Source: Linum tenue (lineage: Eukaryota > Streptophyta > Magnoliopsida > Malpighiales > Linaceae). From it: a DNA stretch of 64,000 nt. The stretch is taken from positions 6,712,909 to 6,776,908 of the forward strand of contig CAMGYJ010000007.1 in assembly GCA_946122785.1 (NCBI GenBank), in the 5' to 3' direction. A program made the position numbers and the translations under genes. The notes under the pieces are model-generated. The model was not told the origin of the DNA and did not search any database. It was given only the letters and a program-made list of their open reading frames with translations. Within the stretch, counting starts at the first letter, position 1. Each line of letters opens with the position of its first letter. Positions 1-11,561 of the stretch are shown here, one piece after another.

Positions 1-390
1 TGGAGGCTGAAAAGGAAGTTATGGAATTTTTGTCTCCAGCTAACTTATCCAATTTTTCAATGCAACTTTGTGAATTGTGTTACATAATGTTCCCAGAACA
101 TGTTAAGTCAACTATCAGTTTTTCTAACATTAACTTTATCACTTTTTTTTGTAGTAATTGTTCTGAGTTTTTCTGTTTTTCTGATTTACTTATACTTGTG
201 ATTCAGTGTCTTTGTCGACTTTTTTAGTTCATCAGTTCTCGCAACCATTATTTGAGATATTTACACTATTTCAAGCATACATTTAGGCAAGTTCAGCCGA
301 AAAATAAAGATAGAGCTTCAGTTTTTGGCTTATTCTACCATTTGAAAGGGATTTGTGACAACGTCATTAGAAAGGAACCAGTAGGTGCTA
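1..390. other. No gene seen
   Basis: T-rich non-coding DNA. I see no conserved reading frame, RNA gene or transposon end. It lies 3' of the truncated EXO70 copy. Confidence 0.5.
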
Positions 391-1080
391 TCAGCCAAAT
401 AATATGCTGTGTAATTTCTTCCATTGCGATTGTAAACAATGTCTCTTACATGTTACTTCTATTACTACATCGTTATCACATACATCCTCGATATGAGTTT
501 CGTGATCAAATGCACGAGAACCATAAAACATATCAGAGAGGTGATTCTCTACGTCATCTGGACCAAACATCACCAACTCTCCCGAACTGCTGTCTTTTCC
601 ATTCAGCATTCCAACACACCTGCCATAAACTTCTCTATATACAGGTACGAGTTTCTTTGCTATTGAAACCTTCAATGCTGCCCTTAAGTTCTCATTTGGT
701 ACAATCCAAGATACCTGTTTCCTGTGTGATTCCTCAAAAGCTGCATTAAACCTGCGAAAACATTCCTCTGCAGCTTCTGGTGATAGCTCTGGAAGAGGCA
801 TACTCGGCAGGGCTGAGATGACTTATTCCAGGGTGATAGCTCTGGTGATTGTCTCATTGTTCGCAGCATATTTTTTAAGCTTCTTGGCATGCTTAACACC
901 CAATCTTCGCCAAGGATAACCCTTAGCCGGGTTGCACATACTTTCTCCAAGATGAATTGCTAGTTGTTTGCAAGGAAGAGATAAGAAAGGGACACATCAT
1001 CGTACTTTCCTGATTTTATGTCAAGCTTGCATAAGAGAACCAGTATGATCCAAGCTAGTCAGGCTGATAGAGCCATCGAA
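391..1080 (-). pseudogene. Truncated EXO70H-like exocyst subunit copy
   Basis: The minus strand encodes the C-terminal third of an EXO70 protein. Recognisable segments are the EKVCATRLRVILGEDWV block (about 950-890) and SPEAAEECFRRFNAAFEESH followed by the FGPDDVENHLSDMF block (about 790-530). They match the intact EXO70 gene at 2143-4068 almost position for position. The two segments are in different frames, so at least one frameshift lies between about 700 and 890, and the tail after LSDMFYG is unrelated. Homology ends near 1075, inside the region matching the intact gene's [11 protein letters not shown] helix, so everything upstream is missing. It is a tandem fragment in the same orientation as the parent. 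I regard it as dead. Confidence 0.85.
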
Positions 1081-1104
1081 GGAGCTGGGGAATTTTATGA
1101 AAAA

Positions 1105-1108
<4 letters not shown>

Positions 1109-1137
<29 letters not shown>
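1109..1137. repeat. (AG)n microsatellite
   Basis: About 14 AG units directly beyond the broken end of the EXO70 fragment. Confidence 0.9.
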
Positions 1138-1139
<2 letters not shown>

Positions 1140-2142
1140 TTTTAGATGAATGTGGAGCAAGTAGAAAGTGAAGGACGACATTGACAACCTATTACACTGA
1201 TCATCTTTCAACCACAACTGGTAACCCATTGGCCATTACAGTGTTTTCCAATTCATCTCCCGATTCCGCTTGGATTCTAACCTCGAGAAATTATTCAACG
1301 TGATTGTCTTCCAAACCACAATTGATTATTTGATTGCCGAGATCAGAGGATTTTGTTCGTGGGGGAAAGGGTTTTTATGGCTGAAGATTTTAGTGCATCG
1401 TCATTCATCTGCAACCTATAGTTGGGAAGGCTGGAAGGCTCTCGCAGCGCTGAATCAGAATAATGTCGAGCCGAAATTCAGACGTACATATGGTATCCGC
1501 TGCCTCTAGGATTTAATCTCCTGTTCCTTTTGTTTTTGAGTCATTCATTTCTGGGTCTATGATATTGATATCTGTGGGAGTCGGTTTCCTCAGACAGCAC
1601 TTTGCGCCCCATCTATGGGCATTGCTGATCACTTCACGGTGAGTTCTTTTTCCAAGTGAATGATATTATTATCCAACATCGACACTGAGCCAACAGAAAT
1701 GGGTTTGAACAAAATGTGGCTGTGTCGTGTTGTCTGAGGAGCAGTGGAGCTAATTAGATGGATCCCATTGATCAAATGAAAATTATAGCGCACGGAATCA
1801 TCTTGAGACTTGCTCAGTCAACAATGGCCCTTGTCTGACACGCTTGTTTGAGTTTGCACGTTAGTTGGGGCTGGCTTTCCTTGCTTGACTTATCCTTGTG
1901 CTGTGATTCTGTTATTTTGTTGACCTTTTTTGAGGTTGCCCTGTGCTGGCTATGTCATTATTTCTAAAGGGTTCCAAGCCTGATTCACATGAGCCAACTC
2001 CAGCAAGACAAGCATCATAATTGGGCCAGCCATGAGCCATGTGAAAGTTTGAAACTTTGTAAATAATATTGCTGCACATTTTCTTCTATCAAACTGGTAT
2101 ACATCAATGTATTTTCTTACACCATATACTATTATTGTTAGT
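1138..2142. other. Intergenic, no gene seen
   Basis: No conserved coding sequence found. The right part is the 3' flank, probably including the 3' UTR, of the EXO70H gene on the minus strand. Confidence 0.5.
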
Positions 2143-4068
2143 TCATCGTGACACAGATCCTCGGGACGAGTTTGATGAGGAACTACCAGACGAAGAATCA
2201 CCATGGAAAAGATCTGAGAGGTAATTCTCCAGATCATCTGGACCAAACTTCACCAACACCTCCAAACTCTCTCCACTCAGCGTTCCTGATCCCACCACAA
2301 AAGTATCATAAAACTCTTGATATGCTGGTACGAGTTTCCTGGCTATCGACACCTTCAATTCGTCTCTGAATTTCCGGTTTGGTACTACCCATGACATCTG
2401 TTTCCTGTGTGATTCTTCGAAAGCTGCGTTGAACTTCCGAAAACATTCTGCTGCAGCTTCTGGTGATTGTTCTTCTGGGAAAGGCTTGCTTGGTATGGAT
2501 GAGAAGACCTTATTCCACGCCATCGTCTCATAATTGGTAGCATATTGCTTGGCCTTCTTTACATGCTTGAACACCCAATCCTCACCTAGGACGACCCTCA
2601 ACCGGGTTGTGCACACCTTCTCAATGATGAACTGCATGTTGTTTGCTAGGAACAGGTATGAAAGGGACACGTCTTTGTACTGTTCTGCTTTCCTGTCAAG
2701 CTTGCATAAGAGAACTAGGATGAGCCAAGCTAGTCGGGTTGAAACAGCTGGTGAGGGACCATCAATGGCGCTTGTTGTTGGACTTTCGTAGTAAGATTCT
2801 GGCAGCTTTGAGCTGCTTTCTGGAAGAGAGTCGGCAATGATGCCTGAAAGAACGCTGCTGTAATCCACCAGTGATGATAAGTAAATCATGGCTGATGCGT
2901 TCAACGGATGAATTCCTCCGCCAGGAACTTGAGATTTTGATGAGTCCTTCTGGATTGTTGTTTCGAACTCGGATAGAGTTTGGCGAACTGACTCGCTAAG
3001 CTTCAGTAGCGATGACTGAGCTTGCTGTTTTACAGAGGAGATGGATTCGAAGCTGAAAATAGATTCTATTTCTGGCCACATATCAACCAGTGCTTCATAA
3101 ATGTCCATCAGAGGGAAGATTCTGTCATTTTTCAGGTTCTTGTTCTTGGCTACGAGTTCAGGAAACCTGAACAAGTTCGCTGCTGCTTCTTTCACCACCT
3201 CAGAGAAGCACAACTCTCTGATCCTCTCATAAGATGAGAAGACATAGTCGCACATAACTTTTTCTCCAAGAAACAAGTTTTTGACTGCAAGATTCACAGC
3301 ATTCAGCCAGTTCTTCACCATGTTCTCTAGAGCTTCTGAATTCAATCTCTGGATTTGGGAAGCCTTGTAGTGCTCAACTCCTAGCCTGTGCAGCGCTTCG
3401 TCCACAATGGATTTCCTCATGAGCAGGTAAACCTTGACACACTCTTTGGTATAACCAGAAGTGATCATACAGTCAGCTATGGACTTGATATCCGATAAGC
3501 CACCAACTCCTGGAACCCTCCTCTGCTGCCTCACAAGAACTGATTCGTCACGAGTCATGAGCTCATCTTCTTCACACCGAATCTCAGCCTGATCGTCTTC
3601 GGCATTGCTCAACGACCCTTCTGATGAGGACTGACCTGAAACAGACTCGGGACTAAGATGATCCCAGTTTCCTGACAGGACCTGGTAGAGCTCCTTCTCC
3701 AGCCTCCTCATGGCAATCTGGATAAGCCTCTGACAAACCGCGAGCTTCTCAGGATCAGAATGTTGTGACAGCAAGAAATGCATGGCCCTGCGAAGGTCCT
3801 TGACGCATTTCATGAACTCGCTGGCCTCGTCCTTGTTGTTTTGGAAAAGGGAAGTAACCCTATTGACTGATGAAGAATCCAGATCCCACTTGGAGATGAT
3901 GGATTCAGCATTTTCAATGTCCTCCTCCATCATTGAAGCAGAGAAGGTGTGGTGGAGAGGGGAAGAGGGAGGGAAGCGAGAAGGCGAGGCTGAGAAGGAA
4001 GCGAGAGGAGAAAGACTCTTGTTGGTGGATTGGAAGAGATGAGACATCCCTTTCTTTGTCAGTGTCAT
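2143..4068 (-). CDS. EXO70H-type exocyst complex subunit
   Basis: Single-exon gene for an EXO70 protein, the exocyst subunit that helps tether secretory vesicles to the plasma membrane. The absence of introns fits the plant EXO70H group. Recognisable blocks are the N-terminal helical part (IISKWD, then LRRAMHFLLSQHSDPEKL), the mid-region YLLMRKSIVDEALHRLGVE, and the EXO70 core with [58 protein letters not shown] and FGPDDLENYLSDLFHG. A serine-rich tail precedes the TGA at 2143-2145. The frame is open upstream to 4191, but the codon there is GTG and the TATA box lies at 4192-4199, so that stretch cannot be the start. The first ATG is at 4066-4068 (MTLTKKGMSHLF), giving 641 residues; the ATG seven codons on is an alternative. 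The H-group assignment rests on recalled similarity. Confidence 0.93.
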   Translation of the reverse strand: MTLTKKGMSHLFQSTNKSLSPLASFSASPSRFPPSSPLHHTFSASMMEEDIENAESIISKWDLDSSSVNRVTSLFQNNKDEASEFMKCVKDLRRAMHFLLSQHSDPEKLAVCQRLIQIAMRRLEKELYQVLSGNWDHLSPESVSGQSSSEGSLSNAEDDQAEIRCEEDELMTRDESVLVRQQRRVPGVGGLSDIKSIADCMITSGYTKECVKVYLLMRKSIVDEALHRLGVEHYKASQIQRLNSEALENMVKNWLNAVNLAVKNLFLGEKVMCDYVFSSYERIRELCFSEVVKEAAANLFRFPELVAKNKNLKNDRIFPLMDIYEALVDMWPEIESIFSFESISSVKQQAQSSLLKLSESVRQTLSEFETTIQKDSSKSQVPGGGIHPLNASAMIYLSSLVDYSSVLSGIIADSLPESSSKLPESYYESPTTSAIDGPSPAVSTRLAWLILVLLCKLDRKAEQYKDVSLSYLFLANNMQFIIEKVCTTRLRVVLGEDWVFKHVKKAKQYATNYETMAWNKVFSSIPSKPFPEEQSPEAAAECFRKFNAAFEESHRKQMSWVVPNRKFRDELKVSIARKLVPAYQEFYDTFVVGSGTLSGESLEVLVKFGPDDLENYLSDLFHGDSSSGSSSSNSSRGSVSR

Positions 4069-4191
4069 TCTTTCTTCTTGTTCTGGGGCTTGTTCAGGTT
4101 TTTCTGGAGCTTGGGGCTGAAGAATGGAGAAATGTGGGAATTGTTTGTTTTGCTTTGAGGGTGGCAGTTTGGATACATAGATGGAAGGCAC

Positions 4192-4199
4192 TTATATAG
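4192..4199 (-). promoter_or_regulatory. TATA box of the EXO70H gene
   Basis: The minus strand reads CTATATAA here. It is 124 bp upstream of the chosen ATG, which would leave a 5' UTR of about 100 nt. Confidence 0.6.
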
Positions 4200-4930
4200 A
4201 GGGACACGTATAGCAAAATTGTTCCTTTTGGTTTCTTGTTTGAGAAGGCTCAGGTAGGTTTCTGATTGGGGCAAAAGTATGAGGGAGAAAATTATCAAAA
4301 AGGGAAGTCTACTTCCCTTATTCGCCTGCAAGGAATCAAAAGTCTACAGTTGACTTGCAATGAGGTAAGGAGCAAATTTAAACTTCTTGGGGCTATTTTA
4401 TCTACCCTCATTACTGTCCAGTCTATTCATAGAATGTATATACCTCTGATCCTTTTAGGAAAATCTTGTATATATTTTGGAATATGAAAAATCCATTTTT
4501 CTAGAATGTCTTTGGAATACTTTTTTCTATATGGAAAATCTAATGTCTCACTATCTCATCTTGATTAAATCCAGTGTTTGTGAAACTCTATCGTGCTGGT
4601 TGTCCAATCAGGAAAACTCTCATGTCATAGTCTAAGTCGGTAGGTTGTTTTTAGCGATATGAAACGATAAAACCACCGTTAAACCACGATTTCAGCACAC
4701 AATGTCCTACCACTGATTTTTTCTGTACAAGCTCCGCTACAGTTTTACATGCATTAATTAAATCATTAGGATATGTTTTGTCTTTTGATTTCAGCAACCA
4801 GAAATTAGTAAGTAGTCAACAAGATTGCGTGATTGGTTAATAATGAGATTACTTGAGGAAAAATACATTGTATGCTTGGATATAAGTGCATTTGCATGAA
4901 TAATTAATCGAAAAGATTAGGTAACCGAGT
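4200..4930. other. Intergenic, no gene seen
   Basis: AT-rich promoter-side flank of the EXO70H gene. No coding sequence or repeat recognised. Confidence 0.5.
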
Positions 4931-4938
4931 GTTGGTGG

Positions 4939-5689
4939 TAGGGATGGCAATGGGGCGGGTTTGGGGCGGGTTTGTCTAAACCATCCCCATCCCCATCTTC
5001 AAATACCCAAACTCATACCCGCCCCACACCCATGCGGGGAAATGTTTTGCAAACCCATCCCCATACCCGTGGGTTTCGGGTACCCATGGGTAATACCCAT
5101 CCCCGTATATCCAACATTATTATACCTAAAACTTACAAGAAAAGTTTTAATTATAACCATAAACAAACCTATTATATCATGAAGTCAACAAAACACGGCC
5201 ATTTTTTAAATATGATTCAAAGAATATTATCCTAAAACATCCATTAATACATAATATAGACTACAATATTTTTTAAATTATTATGCTCTAACTCTTGATA
5301 CATTTACTACGTAATAATTAACTAACATAATCTTGTTGACAAGGGGGAAAGTGAAAGAGTGTAAGGAGAATTGAGGGAAATGAATTAGGTTTTGATTAAG
5401 GTGGTTACTCAATTGCATTTCTACTATTTATTTTCTCGAGTTATCATCATCATCATTGATAGATTACAATTTAATCCACATATTTTTTGATATGTGAAGA
5501 AATTCTCTTGGTGGGGCGGGTATGGGTATGGGGCGGGGGAGGCTAAAACCATACCCGCCCCATACCCATCAAACTTTTTGCGGGTTTTACCCATACCCGC
5601 CCCATACCCGGTCAAAGCGGGGATTCCCCGCGTTGACTGGGTCGGGGGCGGTCGGGTACCCGCGGCCATGGGTTTGATTGCCATCCCTA
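4939..5689. mobile_element. Non-autonomous hAT element, GGGATGGCAA family
   Basis: A 751 bp element begins TAGGGATGGCAAT and ends ATTGCCATCCCTA, a perfect inverted terminal pair. It is flanked by a perfect 8 bp duplication GTTGGTGG (4931-4938 and 5690-5697), diagnostic of hAT insertion. Both subterminal regions are rich in GGGGCGGGT or ACCCGCCCC words, and the centre is AT-rich with no transposase. A second copy lies at 28569-29308 in inverted orientation. Confidence 0.93.
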
Positions 5690-5697
5690 GTTGGTGG

Positions 5698-6912
5698 TGG
5701 GATTAGTAACATTGTTGGTCTAGCTTAGACTTGTTCTTCACATGACCAAATTGGTTAAATAACAAAACCTAAACCTGGCACGATCTTGCTTGTTGCCTTG
5801 CTATTTTTTCAACACATATATATATATCAACTGACTCAGGAAAGAATGAACAATTCTTAATCACAAGCCTGAAAACAAACAGGAAATGACAACTAACTTA
5901 ATACTAGTTTAATCCTATGAAACCTCTTTGTCTCATAATTCAATGATTATTAACTAATAACTAACTAGCGAATTTGAGTTGGAGAAGACCAACGGCAGAG
6001 GAAATCGTGGGCACATGAAGCATATGATAGTATGATACTATATAATAATTAAGTCGTTTACAGCGTGTTATTAGGGCCTTCTAATCTGGACCTAGTCAAG
6101 AGACTCACTCGAATGACTCTTTGAGAACATAAGACTCAGTAGTTTATAGGAGATTTACAGATTTATTAAGAAGGGAAGTTGTTCGAGTGATCGAGGTTGG
6201 TGCGATGCGATGTATCTGATTCCCGATTACGTCGAATGGTCGATCGATATGTGTTGATTGTGCAATGTATGTACATAGGACTTAAAGGGTTGATTAGGTA
6301 TTGTTCCATACTCGTGGCGTAGTGATGAACAATCTGCATATATATTATAAATAAAAAAGTGAATAGAAACTTCTCATCTCACAATCTTAGACGAGCGAGT
6401 TTTCTTGTATAATGTTATCTCAAGTGAAATCTAGATATTCCAGATGTATGGTTTCGTGAATCTTCATTGAAATCGATATCCTATTGTTTGCCACAAGTTA
6501 ATTTTTTAGAATGACAAGCAATATATAGAATTTGACTTTTAATTCCAAATCACGATGAACCGTATCCAATCCGTAGTCAAGTTCGTGTTTACACCCATCT
6601 TAACCAAATTCAAAACCAACTTAGGAGGATCCATAATTACATAATAATAAAGTAAACAAGTTTCTCAATGGAATTGATAGCAAATTTGAGGAAGTTATGT
6701 TTTCTCCAAATATTCACTTTAACTGCATGAATGCATGTCTTGGTCTTCAGGGTACGTGGGAAGCCTCCCATGTTGATTCTCAGGGGTCACATACCATTAA
6801 TTTGTTTGTTCTTTTTTCCTTTGAAATATGTTGTTAAGACTTAATTGGACGGTTGAAATTGGGTGTGGTGGTGTATGTTCGTTTCCTTCCCGGAGAATCA
6901 ACAACATAATGA
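5698..6912. other. Intergenic, no gene seen
   Basis: AT-rich non-coding DNA between two hAT insertions. A short (AT)n run lies near 5815-5828. No coding evidence found. Confidence 0.5.
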
Positions 6913-6920
6913 TGAGATTG

Positions 6921-7183
6921 TAGTGGTGTGCAACTGATAAAATCAAACTCATTAGAATCGCGATTCATTAGTAAAAGACATTTTAGAATCAAAATAGGAC
7001 ATCGTTACATTCGGTTCATTTGGTTCAGTTTGATCAGGTTCAAATATCATTTCGATCCATCATTTATTCAGTAATTGTAACTTTCGTGTGGACCAAAATC
7101 CGGACCGCATTATACTCGGTCCGATCCAAACTTCGATTTGGTCCGGTACAATCCGATACCGACCAGACCATTGCACACCCCTA
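6921..7183. mobile_element. Small hAT MITE
   Basis: A 263 bp element starts TAGTGGTGTGCAA and ends TTGCACACCCCTA, with a perfect 8 bp target duplication TGAGATTG at 6913-6920 and 7184-7191. The interior is rich in GGTTC and GATCC words. It has no coding capacity. Confidence 0.92.
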
Positions 7184-7191
7184 TGAGATTG

Positions 7192-7689
7192 CACCTCATT
7201 GTAATACACTTGCGAATGCTTATGTGGATGAATATCTTGTTTACATCAATCGAATTCACTTTCGTTCTCCATTTCAGATCATTTTAGCTTTATATGCGAT
7301 TTCATTTTTTGCGAGATTGTGAATATATGATTCTCAATGGGTGGCGTTATTAATGTAATTTGTTTTGTAATTACAAAAAAACATGTATCATATTATCTTG
7401 CGATTAAAAATACAAGACAAATGTAGATGCTCTGATTCCTGATTTGGGTTTCGACACCCAACCTTTACTCCATATGAATTTCCTAGTGAGATTCATTTCA
7501 TATAGAGTGGGGAGAGGACCACTACGCACTCCACTGAGGTAATGCTTGTGTGCATAATAGAATAGTGGGTGGGTTTGGTAAAGAAGAGAAGAGAATAATG
7601 TGAATTCAGCAAATCGATCAAATAGGTGTGTGTCCTCACTACTTGACTGACTTGACTCCTCCATCTCCATGAACGTTGTTTCTACTTTT
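7192..7689. other. Intergenic flank of the LTR element
   Basis: Nothing coding is supported. The left half of the element that resumes at 12516 is not present here, so the left border of the LTR element looks rearranged. Confidence 0.45.
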
Positions 7690-8192
7690 ACAACACGACT
7701 AACTTGAGCCCGAGGTCGGGCTCGTTAGCACTCCAACGCCCAAGTCAGCTACCGTTTCTAGAGAGATAAGTGAATAGTAATTCTAGAGAGAAGTTCTAAC
7801 CTGAGTAAATGAGGTTCACCAACCCAACTATTTATACTCGGAGCTCGGCCGACCAACATCCTTCTCTCCCGCCCTTCGCCAGGCCTGCATTTAATGTGCC
7901 GTACGGCCAAGTACTATGCGCCTCGACCATCTGACCCCCTGCTCAGAAGATCGAGGCGCATGATGTCAGCTGGTCCCCAACCCGTACCTTTGGATCCCCT
8001 GCGGTTTTCTGTCGCACGCGCCCCATGTCAGAGCCGTGGCCCCACACGTCTGGGCAGGCCTCGTTTGGTCCATGGGCCAAGTTTCTCCATACCATTGGGC
8101 CCGCTGGGCCAGGCTCGGTTCTGTAGCCTACCAGCCTCTTCTATTGGGCCATGCAGGCCCAACCTACGTGGGCCATGTGTGCATCCCCAACA
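7690..8192 (-). repeat. LTR, left copy
   Basis: 503 bp direct repeat of 12013-12515, differing at about seven positions (for example CCAACGCCC against CCAACACCC). It runs from ACAACACGAC to CATCCCCAACA on the plus strand. Confidence 0.9.
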
Positions 8193-8622
8193 ATTGCCCC
8201 CCAGTCAGGCGCCTGAGGCCTCTTCCTAGGCGCCTGACTGGACTCTCTTGCCCCGCGTAATTGACCTTTTATCGGACGCCCTTTGGAGTGCGCCCACCCT
8301 CTCAAGTGCGCCTGTCCCGTTTACGCGGCGCCATGCATTTTGCCCCCAGCCTCCAATCCTTACGATTTTTTGTCTCCCTCTCAAGATGCCGTCTCTTCGA
8401 CTTCCCCCTTTTGAATGTCACCGAGAATTACCTTGGGATTCGCCCCCTTCCCTTTGAGACCTTTGGACTTCTCCCCCATCCTATTGTGAGACCCTTGGGT
8501 TCCCCCCTCTCTGCGAGACTCTTGAGCTTCCCCCTAACTCCCCCTAGTCCGTTTCGAATTTTGAATTTTGAAATTCGGAATTCGAACGGGCTAACACCCT
8601 CTCTCTCCGCTTCCCCCTCCAC

Positions 8623-8629
8623 TATATAT
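8623..8629 (+). promoter_or_regulatory. TATA box of the internal retroelement gene
   Basis: TATATAT follows a C-rich tract 141 bp before the ATG at 8770. It supports independent plus-strand transcription of the gene inside the LTR element. Confidence 0.5.
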
Positions 8630-8769
8630 TCTCGCCCACTCCCTCATTTTTCCCTCTCACTTTCTTCCCAACGCTCTGACCTCTCTCTTCTTTCTCTCAC
8701 TAGAAGCGATCTCTGGCCCCTGCCGCGCCTTCCCTTGCCGTCCCTTGCCCCCATCTGCCTACGCCCCAA

Positions 8770-11437
8770 ATGGCTTCTTCTCAGCAACCCGCTCCTTCGC
8801 GCTCGACGCCTTCCTCTGGTGCCCCTGCTCCCGCGCGTTCGGGCGCCCCTACATCCTCTGGCGCCGCGACCCGCGGTACGACTTCTGCCCCCCCCCCCCC
8901 TTCTTTTTTTTTTTAGGGCTAGGGTTAGGCGCCTTTGCCATTTGCCATCCGCTTCCCCCATCTCGTCTCGTGCCTGAATGCTATGCGCCCTACGCCTGCT
9001 ATCCCCTTTTTTTTTTAAACGCTTGACATGATCTATCCCCCTCGTACTCCTCTCCTAACCTGTCTTTGTGCCTTGCCCCAGGCCCTGACGCATCGCAGAG
9101 TTATGCGTTTCGTTCGTGGGAATCTACTTGGGCCTCGGGGCAAGCGCCTGACGACTTGGCTGGTTTGCCCTTGGAATCAGTGGGGCCCAAGCACCCTTCT
9201 AAACTGGTACGCGTGCGCCTCGAGAAGCTGCTGGTGGCCGCTCAGATGCCCGCGCCCTGGAGATATTCCCATGCGCCTCGGGCGGCCAGAATAGGCGCTT
9301 GCGGCGATGGTTGGGTAGGGATCTATCAAGAGTTCCTTAGGTTCGGCCTACGCTTTCCCCTCGACCCAGTTCTCGAAGGGGTTCTGAACGCTTGCCAATG
9401 TCCGCTGGGGCGCCTCTCTCCAGCCGTTGTGCTGTATTCCATCCTCTTCCGCCATAAGTGTCAACGACTGGGCATCGAGCCCACGTTCAAACTCTTCAAT
9501 CACTTCTTTAGGATGACGCGGAGCAACAATTGCCTCATCCTTCACAAACGTAAGAAGCTAGGCTACCACTTCATTAAGGGTTGCCAAAAGATGGGGCCCA
9601 CATGGTTTGATTCGTACTTCTTCGCTTGTCCCCGTGAAACGCCTTTCCTTGGGAGCAGGCGCCCCACCGCGACAGAGTGGTCACTAGGGACCCCCTTTTA
9701 CTTTAATAAGCCCGCGGCGCTGAACAAGTCCGAGTTGGCCAGTGCTGTGCGCCTCTCCGAGGAGCCCTTCGACCTCAACGATGACGACGCCTATGTGCAA
9801 CATTTGGCCGATTTTTACCAAGATGGTACTCAAGCGCGTGCGCTCTGGACTTTCTTTGGCATGCGTCCCCCCCCCTTTTTTTTTAGAGCGCCTCCTACTG
9901 GCTTGCTAATTATTGCCTTCTCCCCTTTTTCTTGCAGGTACTGATTATACTTCGGTGTCTTCCATCATTCGATCCCGGCTGGGGATCGGCGGAGGCGCAT
10001 CACCCGCTTCCTCGGCGCCTACTTCTCCAGGGCCATCCGGCCCCGAACCTCAGAGACGGAGGATTCGAATCAAGTCCAAAGGGAAGGCCGCTGCTTCCCC
10101 CTCCGCCTCGGGTGCTTCTGACGAGGCGCACGATGGCTCCCCGCAGGGGAGTTCAGGCGCTGGTCAAGGTAGTCCTCGGCCAAGCCAAACCGTGCTGGAG
10201 CGCTCGAGATCTCCAGTGACTCCTGCTTCCCAGTCCACGCCCCATGGGACGGGGGAGGGGGGTTCTCGTCCGTATCCGCCGCATGCGTCTCGCAAGAGGT
10301 CCGGGGACAACCGAGCTCCCCCGTCCAAACGGGCGAAGGCGCCTCAGGCCGATACGTCGGGGCTGCCCCCAAGCTTTGTGGTGCCCACCATCGGGCCCCA
10401 CACTGGCGAAGTGATTCCTCCGTATCTCCAACCCCCCAGGCGCCCTCTGACGAAGGTCGCCGTGGACGTACCGGTGAAGCCTGCCAAGGATCTGGGCGCC
10501 TCTATTCAATGGGCGCGTTCTCAGTACGACGTGGTGGAGCATCCTGAAGGCTTGGTGTCCGACAAACCATGGCGCAGAATGACCAACCTTACTGCGCAAG
10601 TACGTTCCCGTCCACGCTTCCCACTCCTTGTTCCGATTTTGTAAACTTGCGCTCTTATGTTCTCTAACTCTCTCTAGTGCGCCTTGTTTCGATTTCGTAA
10701 ATTCGCGCTTTTATTTTCTCTAACTCTCTCTAATGCGCCTCGCCCGATTTGCCATGCAGATGATGCTCCTATGTGAGGCTACCACCCGCGAGGTGGAAAA
10801 GATCAAGCGCCAGGGCACGGAGGCCACCATTGCCGCTACGCGCCTCCAGTCCGAACTAGATGTTGCGGATAAGCAGCGGGTAGAGCTGAATTCGGAGTGC
10901 GAGGAGGCGCGCAAGAAGGCCTCCGACTATGCAGTGCAATTGGAGGAGCGGCTGGAGGCGGAGCGCACGAAAGTGCGTCAGGAGGAGCAGGCCAAGCATG
11001 CGGAGGCGGAAAAGGCGCTCCGTGAGAGGGAGGTGGCCTTAACTCGGGAGCGCGACGCCTTAAATGCGAAAAGGAATTCCCTCCGTGAATCCGTGCTCGA
11101 ACTGGAAGCCGCCGGCAAGAAGCTAAGGAAGACGAGCAGGCGCTACCACCGGGACCTGAAGAAGGCCAGGCGCACCCTAGCTGACTACAAGAACACCACC
11201 GCGGGGAAGAATTTGCAAGCGGACGTCGTCATCAGTACGGTGGAGATAGCTCAACAAAAGCTGCTTGCCGACCACCCGGATTGGACCTTCGACGTGCAGG
11301 ACCTGATGTGCCACATCATCACTGAGATGGAGCGAGCGTCACCGGAGGCTGAGGGTGGGAAGGCGCAGAGTGCTCAAGGAGGAAGCGCAAGATCTGCAAG
11401 ACGGGGAGGAAGAGGTGTCGGACGCACAAGGCGCTGA
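8770..11437 (+). CDS. Retroelement protein, plant 'putative gypsy type transposon' family
   Basis: Four exons with GT-AG junctions join in phase: 8770-8875, 9082-9825, 9938-10599 and 10760-11437, for 729 residues. Exon 1 encodes a Ser/Pro/Ala-rich leader (MASSQQPAPSRS). Exon 2 holds the conserved domain (EFLRFGLRFPLDPVLEGVL, ILFRHKCQRLGIEPTFKLF, TWFDSYFFACP), which I recall as the plant family Pfam calls Transposase_28. Exon 3 is a disordered basic Ser/Pro-rich linker with a likely nuclear signal (RKRSGD, PSKRAKA). Exon 4 is a long coiled coil. Near 11340-11360 the frame appears shifted: the +1 frame continues as an acidic tail ending at 11561, as expected for this family, whereas the current frame ends in an Arg/Gly/Ser stretch at 11437. 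High GC sets it apart from its neighbours. Such genes occur antisense in Tat-lineage retrotransposons; function is not known to me. Confidence 0.75.
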
Positions 11438-11561
11438 GGCCCAGGAGGAGGCAGGCGAGAGGGTTGACCTCAGTGGGAGCGACGCCTCCGATTCAGGAGA
11501 CGAAGGCGCGGGCGGCAGCGGAGACAGCGGGGAGGAGGTCAAAGTCGAAGTCGAAGAGTGA

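Noticed and set aside
7894..8229. Open frame in the left LTR, repeated at 12217-12522
   Set aside because: It lies wholly within the LTR, is proline- and arginine-rich by base composition, and matches no retroelement protein I know.
8770..11561. A host gene accidentally flanked by direct repeats
   Set aside because: The exon 2 domain belongs to the plant 'putative gypsy type transposon' family and the flanking repeats are near-identical LTRs with a polypurine-like tract, so it is a retroelement gene.
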